A stretch of DNA of 12,106 bases from positions 1-12,106 of the forward strand of contig JBBRUG010000180.1 of NCBI GenBank assembly GCA_038247995.1, given 5' to 3'. This document shows, one piece after another, positions 1 through 5,131 of this stretch. The DNA comes from JBBRUG01 sp038247995 (lineage in GTDB: Bacteria; Chloroflexota; Chloroflexia; Chloroflexales; Chloroflexaceae). Each line of letters opens with the position of its first letter. Position 1 is the stretch's first letter. The notes under the pieces were generated by a model, which was not told the DNA's origin, ran no database searches, and saw only the letters and a program-made list of their open reading frames with translations. Made by a program: the position numbers and the translations under genes.

Positions 1-112
1 AGGGCGCGGCGCAAGCCGGCATCAGCGGGGGTGCCGGGGGCGGAGCCGCCCGGCAGAGGGCGCGGCGCAAGCCGGCATCAGCGGGGGCGCCGGGGGCGGA
101 GCCGCCCGCCAT
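1..112. repeat. 56-bp GC-rich tandem repeat, two copies
   Basis: Units 1-56 and 57-112 both begin agggcgcggcgcaagccggc. They differ at one internal base (t32 versus c88) and at the last few bases. Each unit contains a short palindrome, gggcgg-ag-ccgccc, that can form a hairpin. The second unit ends two bases from the stop codon of the EVE gene, so on the minus strand the hairpin could act as a transcript end, although no T run follows. The array touches the window edge and may continue leftwards. Confidence 0.8.
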
Positions 113-113
113 C

Positions 114-521
114 CTACGCGCCAGCGAGCTCCATTAATTTTATCCACTGGGCATCATTCACCGGCACTACCGAGAGCCGGCCCTGGCGTACGAGAGCGAA
201 ATCGGCGAAGAAGGGGTCGGCTTTGACGGTGCTGAGTGCGATATGGTTGGCCAATGGGCGTACGGCGCGAACGTCAACAACGACCAGTTTCGGATCGCCG
301 GCCTGCGGGTCGGGGTAGGGTGTGCTGGTTACTTCGGCGAGGCCTACGGCGCGGCGCTCGTCGCCGGTGTGATAGATCAGCGCCAAATCGCCGGGTTGCA
401 TGGTGCGTATGTGCATCAGGGCGGTATTGTTCGCCACGCCGTCCCAGACGGTTGTGCCGTCGCGCTCCAGATCAGCATAGCTGTAGACATCCGGTTCACT
501 CTTGAGCAGCCAATAGGCCAT
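114..521 (-). CDS. EVE domain-containing protein (THYN1-like)
   Basis: This is a complete 135-residue protein consisting of a single EVE domain, a PUA-like fold. It opens MAYWLLKSEPDVYSYADLE, followed by TTVWDGVANNTA, the MQPGDLALIYHT stretch and VGLAEV...YPDP, all hallmarks of the family; length is normal for stand-alone bacterial members. EVE domains belong to the same superfamily as YTH and ASCH domains and are thought to bind modified bases in nucleic acid; the physiological role in bacteria is not settled. The start is supported by an AAGGAGGA ribosome-binding site at 532-525 just upstream of the ATG at 521. It is a cytosolic protein with no signal peptide. It is transcribed alone, from a likely promoter at 607-580. 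Family assignment is strong; the cellular target is unknown. Confidence 0.93.
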   Translation of the reverse strand: MAYWLLKSEPDVYSYADLERDGTTVWDGVANNTALMHIRTMQPGDLALIYHTGDERRAVGLAEVTSTPYPDPQAGDPKLVVVDVRAVRPLANHIALSTVKADPFFADFALVRQGRLSVVPVNDAQWIKLMELAGA

Positions 522-579
522 GACTCCTCCTTCGGGAAATGCAGAATTGGGCGGGTGCGCTCTTTTGGAGTGTATGGTT

Positions 580-607
580 ATTATAAGTGGTGTCTGCCAC
601 CTGAAAA
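580..607 (-). promoter_or_regulatory. probable promoter of the EVE gene
   Basis: On the minus strand a perfect TATAAT (585-580) lies 16 bp downstream of TTTTCA (607-602), a 4/6 match to the -35 consensus. It stands about 60 bp upstream of the EVE start codon and just downstream of a minus-strand terminator, as expected for an independently transcribed gene. Confidence 0.55.
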
Positions 608-611
608 CGGC

Positions 612-655
612 AAAAACAGATCAGGCCGAGCCATAGACTGGCTCGACCTGATCTG
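612..655 (-). terminator. strong rho-independent terminator, minus strand
   Basis: Positions 655-639 pair with 633-617 in a 17-bp stem with one mismatch (c626/a646) and a 5-nt loop. Read on the minus strand the hairpin is followed at once by TTTTT (616-612), a canonical intrinsic terminator. It lies downstream of the minus-strand gene remnant at 814-1173 and upstream of the EVE promoter. It therefore looks like the original terminator of the gene now represented by that remnant, and it insulates the EVE gene. Confidence 0.75.
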
Positions 656-669
656 GGTTCTATAGCGGC

Positions 670-755
670 GAGCAGCACCATTGAGCCTGGATCGGGACGA
701 CGCGAGCGTAGCGGGCCACGCGGCTCAGTCGTTCAGCGGCTCAATGGTGCTGCTC
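670..755. repeat. 86-bp element with perfect 18-bp inverted ends
   Basis: gagcagcaccattgagcc at 670-687 is exactly inverted at 738-755, with a 50-bp spacer. The spacer contains the motif gcgagcgtagcgggcc (702-717), which recurs with two mismatches at 8291-8306 in another intergenic gap. The octamer gcggctca also occurs twice near the right arm. The element lies between the gene remnant's stop and its terminator. It resembles a small palindromic intergenic repeat or a miniature non-autonomous element; no target-site duplication is evident. Confidence 0.7.
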
Positions 756-813
756 AGTGTTCTAGAACTGATTCAACTTTATGGCGCGTATCGTGCGTGC
801 GTCGTCGGCAAGC

Positions 814-1173
814 TTAATTCCTAAGTGTGATTGTGGAGTTGCACGCGCGGTTGCTGTTCGCGCTCAGCGATTGGTTCTTAATCCTGAAGTTGCCGCTGCC
901 GTTGCCGCGGATGACCATCGTTGTAAAGCCAGCCCCGCTCCATATAGCCTGTGCGTTGTTGAATCTCACATTGTAGAAATTCGGCACTTGACACGTGGGA
1001 ATTGGCGTCGCGGTGGGCGGAACCGGGGTATTGGTTCGCGTTGGTGTCTGAAGTGCGATGCTGTGTGGAATGAAAAATGAGATCGGGTAATGATGTGTAA
1101 GGCGCTTACAATGATATTTTTTGGGTGGCCGACGGTTCTGCCGTGCCGCGTAAACCTCCGTCCCGGTACAGAC
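814..1173 (-). pseudogene. C-terminal remnant of a Thr/Pro-linker surface protein
   Basis: On the minus strand an open frame ends at a TAA (816-814). It reads a Thr/Pro linker (TPTRTNTPVPPTATPIPT) and then a 59-residue domain beginning CQVPNFYNVRFNNAQAIWS, followed by AGFTTMVIRGNGSGNF and ending CNSTITLRN. This domain, with two cysteines and the 'VPNF...AQAIWSxAGFTT' pattern, is a PASTA-like C-terminal module that I recognise from Chloroflexota extracytoplasmic proteins. Upstream the frame runs only to a TAG at 1176-1174. It contains no ATG, GTG or TTG start and no ribosome-binding site, and the residues before the linker show no domain. The 5' part of the gene therefore seems lost. A frameshift rather than a deletion cannot be excluded. 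The terminator at 655-612 probably belonged to this gene. Confidence 0.65.
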
Positions 1174-1321
1174 CTAAAGTAGCCGGCGTTCGGCGATCGC
1201 CTGACCGCCGCCCACGAATCGCTTGGTTGAACAGTATAAAGCGCTACCCCTTACCATAGTCCTACCTAACCTAAAAGAGTCAGGACCTTAGTAATTTGTG
1301 AACGCGGTTGTGATTTCTTTA

Positions 1322-1351
1322 TTGACAGCCGTAATGCACCGGGCCTATAAT
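1322..1351 (+). promoter_or_regulatory. near-perfect sigma-70-type promoter of the HTH/pucC-like operon
   Basis: TTGACA (1322-1327) and TATAAT (1346-1351) are both exact consensus hexamers, separated by 18 bp, giving a predicted transcription start near 1358. It is the best promoter in the window. Just upstream is a direct repeat TTGTGA (1296-1301 and 1308-1313, 12-bp period), a possible activator site. Downstream are operator-like repeats at 1364-1387. A consensus promoter with sites on both sides suggests strong, repressible transcription. Confidence 0.8.
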
Positions 1352-1363
1352 CTGCGATAGGAT

Positions 1364-1387
1364 TGTGTAGATTTACACAGATTTACA
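1364..1387 (+). promoter_or_regulatory. candidate operator: palindrome plus direct repeat in the 5' leader
   Basis: TGTGTA-GATT-TACACA (1364-1379) is a perfect 6-bp inverted repeat. It overlaps a direct repeat AGATTTACA (1369-1377 and 1379-1387) with a period of 10 bp, one helical turn. The block lies from about +7 to +30 of the predicted transcript and directly before the ATG. This placement fits a repressor that blocks its own transcription, most simply the HTH protein encoded next. The binding protein is inferred, not shown. Confidence 0.5.
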
Positions 1388-1388
1388 A

Positions 1389-2015
1389 ATGAACGATCAC
1401 GACGATACCCACTATCTTTCGCTCTCGGCGGCCAGTAAATTACTCGGTGTACACAGCACCACGCTGCGCCGTTGGGCTGATCAAGGCGCTGTGCCGGTGT
1501 ATGTGACGCCGGGTGGCCACCGCCGATTTGCGCGCAGCGATATTGAGGCGCTGGCCGCCCGCCAACCACTTGTCACGCAGGCGCTCGGCAGCGTCTGGGC
1601 GAGCAAGGCGATTGCCGTTACCCGTAGTGAACTTGCTCAGCAGCACAGCCATGATCGTCAGGGCTGGATGCGCCATGTGAGCGATGCGGAGCGCGCTGAT
1701 TGGCGGCGGGTCGGCCAGCAACTTATGGGCGTAGTGTTGCGCTATATCAACGGTTCGAATGAGGATGCGCGCCTGCTCGACGAGGCGCGCACGATCGGCG
1801 CCGACTATGCGCAACTCGCCCGCCGGGCGGGGATGCCGCTCACCGGCGCATTGCAGGCGGCGCTCTTCTTCCGCGACTCGCTGGTTGATGCGGCTATGGC
1901 CCTCCCCGATGAGGCGCACATGCGCCCCGAGGAGAATGCGCGTCTGTTGCGCCGGATCAGCCGCGTGGCCAATGAGGTGCACTTAGCCGTGGCGCAAGGT
2001 TATGAAGAACGATAA
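1389..2015 (+). CDS. MerR-like helix-turn-helix transcriptional regulator
   Basis: This 208-residue protein has an N-terminal MerR/excisionase-type winged HTH at residues 9-56: a YLSLSAASKLLGVHSTTLRRW recognition unit (the helix lies around STTLRRWADQG), then the wing VTPGGHRRFARSDIEAL. Residues 60-110 form a linker. Residues 95-208 are helical and carry a 'GADYAQLARRAGMPLTGALQAALFFRDSLVDAAM' region resembling the helical sensor-like domain found at the N-terminus of RsbR/PucR-type regulators. No B12-binding or cysteine metal-binding motif is seen, so it is not a LitR/CarH or a metal-sensing MerR. The start ATG has no clear Shine-Dalgarno; the leader is only about 30 nt and holds operator-like repeats. 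The 3' end overlaps the pucC-like gene by 14 nt, so the two are almost certainly co-transcribed and translationally coupled. The likely role is control of that operon, possibly in response to light or oxygen; this is inference from context. Confidence 0.85.
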   Translation: MNDHDDTHYLSLSAASKLLGVHSTTLRRWADQGAVPVYVTPGGHRRFARSDIEALAARQPLVTQALGSVWASKAIAVTRSELAQQHSHDRQGWMRHVSDAERADWRRVGQQLMGVVLRYINGSNEDARLLDEARTIGADYAQLARRAGMPLTGALQAALFFRDSLVDAAMALPDEAHMRPEENARLLRRISRVANEVHLAVAQGYEER

Positions 2016-3390
2016 CGCTGTGAGCCAGACCGAACAATCGCCCCTTCCGACCGAGCCGCAATCGTTCAGTGTCTTGCGCACGATGAAGATCGGCTCATTC
2101 CATATCGGATCGTCATTTGTAGATCTACTGACATCGGGCGTCTTAAACCGCGTACTAATCAGCGAACTCGGCATCGCCGCTACGCCGGTGGCGTTGCTCT
2201 CGGCGTTGCGCTACTTGCTCGCGCCGCTAAGTATCTGGGCCGGCTATCGCTCCGACACGCGCCCAATCTTCGGCTATCATCGTTTGCCCTACATCTGGCT
2301 GGGCCGCCTGCCCATGGTGTTGACTTTGCCGCTGCTGCCGCTGGTGACGGTGATTCTCGCCGGTGATCCGCGCTCATTCTGGGGTTGGGCACTGGCGGTG
2401 TTCGCCTTCTTAACCTACGGCCTGGGTACGTTGCTCTCGGGCAGCACCTTTCTGGCCCTCGTGCGCGACAGTGCGCCCCCTGAGAAACGCGGCCAGGCCC
2501 TGGCGATTGTGCAGATCTTCCTCGTGGTAAGCTTTCCAGTTGCCGGCATTGTGTATGGCGCACTCATGCCCGACTACGACCCGGCGACATTCTGGCGGAT
2601 CACGCTTACGGGAATGGCGATCGCGGCGGGGTTCTTCTTTTTTTCTCTACTCGGTGCGGAACGGCGCGGCGGCCCGCTGCGTGTAGACGAGCCGCAAAGC
2701 CAGGTGCCGTTTCGCGAGTTGTTGCGCGAGATGTGGTCGGATCGGCGCACCCGGCTGTTTTTCCTTTTTCTGGCCCTCGGCGCGATGAGCGCTTTTGCCC
2801 AGGATGCCGTGCTGGAGCCGATGGGCGGCGATGTGTTTGGCCTATCTGTCGGCGAGACAACCCGCTTTAATGCCTACTGGGGCGTGGGCGTGCTGATTAG
2901 CCTGATCGGCACCGTGGTGTTGACGCGACGCCATCAGGCCCATGAGCAGACCGGTACGACGGTCATCGGTTTGACGGCTACGGCGCTCGGGTTGGCTCTG
3001 ATTGGCCTGACGACAATTACCGAGGCCGAGGCGCTGCTCATTCCGGTTCTATTCATGTTCGGTTTCGGCTTCGGCATCTACACGGTCGGCGCGGTATCGC
3101 TGCTGATGGCGATGACCGCCGACAATCGCGCCGGCGCCTACCTCGGTTTGTGGACGGTAGCGCAACTGGTGTTTCGCGGCATCGGCATTTTTCTCGGCGG
3201 GGCGATCGTCGATCTGGCCGGAGTGCTCGGCGCTACCCCGCCTGCGGCCTATGCGGCGGTCTTCTTCCTCGAAGCTATCGGCTTGTTGGTGTGCGTCTGG
3301 TTGGTAATCCGCGTTGATGTGCCCGGTTTCGCCCGGCGCTCAGGTGCGCGAACTGTTCGGGCCGCCGGGCTTGCGGCGGCGGCGGAGTAG
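2002..3390 (+). CDS. PucC/BCH-family major facilitator membrane protein
   Basis: This 462-residue polytopic protein has about 12 predicted transmembrane segments. Its core begins at residue 28 (MKIGSFHIGSSFVDLLTSGV), followed by LNRVLISELGIAATPVALLSALRY and then the family signature of a conserved loop, GYRSDTRPIFGYHRLPYIWLG. A basic/acidic cytoplasmic loop near residues 218-250 separates the two six-helix halves. Length is typical. PucC/BCH proteins are MFS relatives found in phototrophs; they help assemble light-harvesting complexes or deliver bacteriochlorophyll, which supports a phototrophic host. The ATG at 2002 lies inside the preceding gene and is preceded by AAGG at 1996-1999; an internal ATG at 2083 would give a shorter protein starting at the conserved core. 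Translation is probably coupled to the HTH gene. The exact substrate is not determinable, and I do not assign an orthologous symbol. Confidence 0.92.
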   Translation: MKNDNAVSQTEQSPLPTEPQSFSVLRTMKIGSFHIGSSFVDLLTSGVLNRVLISELGIAATPVALLSALRYLLAPLSIWAGYRSDTRPIFGYHRLPYIWLGRLPMVLTLPLLPLVTVILAGDPRSFWGWALAVFAFLTYGLGTLLSGSTFLALVRDSAPPEKRGQALAIVQIFLVVSFPVAGIVYGALMPDYDPATFWRITLTGMAIAAGFFFFSLLGAERRGGPLRVDEPQSQVPFRELLREMWSDRRTRLFFLFLALGAMSAFAQDAVLEPMGGDVFGLSVGETTRFNAYWGVGVLISLIGTVVLTRRHQAHEQTGTTVIGLTATALGLALIGLTTITEAEALLIPVLFMFGFGFGIYTVGAVSLLMAMTADNRAGAYLGLWTVAQLVFRGIGIFLGGAIVDLAGVLGATPPAAYAAVFFLEAIGLLVCVWLVIRVDVPGFARRSGARTVRAAGLAAAAE

Positions 3391-3394
3391 GTTC

Positions 3395-3415
3395 GGCGGC
3401 AGGCGGCAGGCGGCA
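3395..3415. repeat. heptamer tandem repeat (ggcggca) x3
   Basis: Three perfect copies of ggcggca occupy 3395-3401, 3402-3408 and 3409-3415, starting four bases after the pucC-like stop codon. It is one of three heptanucleotide tracts in this window; the others are inside the terminal glycosyltransferase gene. Confidence 0.8.
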
Positions 3416-3440
3416 GGACGAACGGGCGGCCTTGGCCTGT

Positions 3441-3781
3441 AGGGCATGAGCAACGTCAGCCGATCCGCGCCATCCTCACCCCCCAACCCATACGGATCAC
3501 GTTAAGGATCTCTGCCGCGCCAGCCCGCACCCCAAACCCCCTTCGGCTACGCTCAGAGCAGGCCGCTCCCTGAGCGGGAGCGGGGCGCCCGAGCGCATCA
3601 GGAAGAGGAATCTGCGGCTGCCTCCCCTGCTCCACGCAGATGGAGCAGGGGGTTGGGGGTATGCGGCGTTTCGGGTATTGGGACGCGATCTGCGTATGTT
3701 CGGTCAGCAGCGTTATCGCGTAACGTGATCCGTATGGGGTGAGGGCGTTTGGCGACCGTGCATCGACGTTGCTCATGCCCT
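3441..3781. repeat. 341-bp intergenic inverted-repeat element with internal hairpins
   Basis: The outer arms agggcatgagcaacgtc (3441-3457) and its exact complement (3765-3781) give 17 bp of perfect pairing. A second perfect 18-bp pair, cccatacggatcacgtta, lies at 3487-3504 and 3721-3738, and ctcac (3475-3479) pairs with gtgag (3739-3743). The arms are thus about 64 bp, interrupted by divergent stretches. Inside are further hairpins: ccgctccc/gggagcgg (3563-3570 with 3576-3583) and cccctgctcca/tggagcagggg (3624-3634 with 3641-3651). The interior includes cttcggctacgctcagagca, which I recognise as a common Chloroflexota intergenic repeat sequence. No transposase is encoded and no target duplication is visible. 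It could be a miniature mobile element or a composite of nested palindromic repeats. Confidence 0.75.
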
Positions 3782-3823
3782 GCTTGATCCTCAATCTCCC
3801 CGGCGCTTGCCCCAAAAACTGCT

Positions 3824-3829
3824 TATAAT
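3824..3829 (+). promoter_or_regulatory. possible -10 box of the beta-propeller gene
   Basis: A perfect TATAAT lies 52 bp upstream of the start codon at 3882 and just outside the right arm of the 341-bp element. No good -35 hexamer is found at a normal distance, so the call is tentative. Confidence 0.35.
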
Positions 3830-3881
3830 ACTAAAGACAGCTCTTTCGTAACCCCAACATCACCCCGAAAGGAGTGGGCCT

Positions 3882-5117
3882 ATGACGACGCGACGGCTTT
3901 TGCTGGCGCTGGTTGGCATTCTTTCCGTGGTGGTGATTATTGGCGGAATCGTGGTAACGACGCTGGCCGTTACGGCATTGCGTGCGCCGGCCGACGCCGA
4001 GACACTGGTGCTTGGCGACGATCAGCAGATCAGCCTGATCCAGTCCAATGGGCAGCGCCGCACAATTGCCAGTGATGCGAGCGCCGATCTTTTTCGCTAC
4101 CCGACCCTCGCCCCCGACGGCCAGCGGATTGCCTACATCAGCCAGGATGCCGAGGGCATCGCGTTGCTTAGCCTGAACCTGCGCAGCGGCGAGCGCACCG
4201 AGTTGTATCGCTCGCGTGATAATCCGCCGCTATATGCCACCTGGTCGCCCGATGGGCAGAACATCTCGTTCCTGACCAATGTGCGTAATGGCGGCCTGGG
4301 GGTGCATGTCGTCGGCGCCGATGGTACGCAACCCTCTGAACTGCTCGGCTTTTCCGCGCGGTCTTCCTACTTTGCCTGGCAACCGGACGGCAGTACCATT
4401 CTGCTACACATCGGCGGGAGTGTGTTTGAGGAGGGCCGGGTTGCGCGGTTTCGGCCGGGGAATACCGAGCCGCTGGCGGAACTGCTCGATCCGGGCTTCT
4501 TCCAGACGCCGGCCTGGAGCGTTGATGGTACGCAGTTCTACTACGTTGCCCAGCCGCAGGTAGACGGCAATGCCTCAGCTGTGGAGAGCGTGCTGACCCG
4601 CGTGGCCGCCGACGGCAGTGGGCCAGAGACGCTGGCGACCGAGAAACTGGCGGCGATGCTGTTTCTGCGCGCGCCGCTCAACGAGGATATTGCGTATGTC
4701 ACGGCCGGCACCAACAGCTTCGGGGCGCTGAAACTAGTTGGCGCCGATGGGGTGCTGACTACGCTCTCACGCCCCGACGAGCAGGTACCGGCCTTCTTCT
4801 GGTCGCCCGACGGCACGCAGATTGCCTACCTGACCGTCACGCCGACCGGCGGCAACAGTGCGCCGCGCTTCAACTGGCATGTCGTCGACCGGACGAGCGG
4901 TGTGGTAAGCGACTTAGGCAGCTTTACGCCGAGCCGGGCGTTTGTGGCGATGGTGAGCTTCTTCGATGCCTATGCGTTTTCATTCGACCTTTGGTCGCCT
5001 GATAGCCGCAAGCTGATTTATGGCGCCGATGATGGTGTTTTTGTGGTTGAGGTGAGCAGTGGGGCGGTGGAACGCCACGCCGACGGCGTGTTGGGGATGT
5101 GGGTCGGGCAGCGGTGA
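3882..5117 (+). CDS. membrane-anchored PD40/TolB-like beta-propeller protein
   Basis: This 411-residue protein starts with a basic N-terminus (MTTRR) and a single hydrophobic segment at about residues 6-30 that acts as an uncleaved anchor or signal. The rest is a repeated beta-propeller with PD40/WD40-like 'WSPDGxxIxYxx' blades: LAPDGQRIAYIS (about residue 77), WSPDGQNISFLT (about 120), WQPDGSTILLH (about 167), WSVDGTQFYYVA (about 212), WSPDGTQIAYLT (about 308) and WSPDSRKLIYG (about 373). Such proteins resemble the TolB C-terminal propeller and usually act as protein-binding scaffolds outside the cytoplasmic membrane. No peptidase or other catalytic domain is present, so a specific function cannot be assigned. 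The start is clear: AAAGGAG at 3868-3874 lies 7 nt before the ATG. It converges with the J-domain gene, with 14 bp between the stops. Confidence 0.85.
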   Translation: MTTRRLLLALVGILSVVVIIGGIVVTTLAVTALRAPADAETLVLGDDQQISLIQSNGQRRTIASDASADLFRYPTLAPDGQRIAYISQDAEGIALLSLNLRSGERTELYRSRDNPPLYATWSPDGQNISFLTNVRNGGLGVHVVGADGTQPSELLGFSARSSYFAWQPDGSTILLHIGGSVFEEGRVARFRPGNTEPLAELLDPGFFQTPAWSVDGTQFYYVAQPQVDGNASAVESVLTRVAADGSGPETLATEKLAAMLFLRAPLNEDIAYVTAGTNSFGALKLVGADGVLTTLSRPDEQVPAFFWSPDGTQIAYLTVTPTGGNSAPRFNWHVVDRTSGVVSDLGSFTPSRAFVAMVSFFDAYAFSFDLWSPDSRKLIYGADDGVFVVEVSSGAVERHADGVLGMWVGQR

Positions 5118-5131
5118 CGGATTGCGTATTG

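Noticed and set aside
243..665. 140-residue plus-strand reading frame across the EVE gene
   Set aside because: It is the antisense of a convincing EVE-domain gene and runs through its promoter and the terminator hairpin.
781..1080. 99-residue plus-strand reading frame
   Set aside because: It has no ribosome-binding site or recognisable domain, and the opposite strand carries a recognisable surface-protein C-terminus with Thr/Pro linker.
3441..3781. CRISPR array or insertion sequence
   Set aside because: The repeats are inverted rather than regularly spaced direct repeats, and no transposase coding sequence is present.
3456..3815. 119-residue minus-strand reading frame in the pucC/propeller gap
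   Set aside because: It is a translation of the inverted-repeat element, including the ACSERSRRGFG type of sequence that comes from intergenic repeats; no ribosome-binding site or domain.
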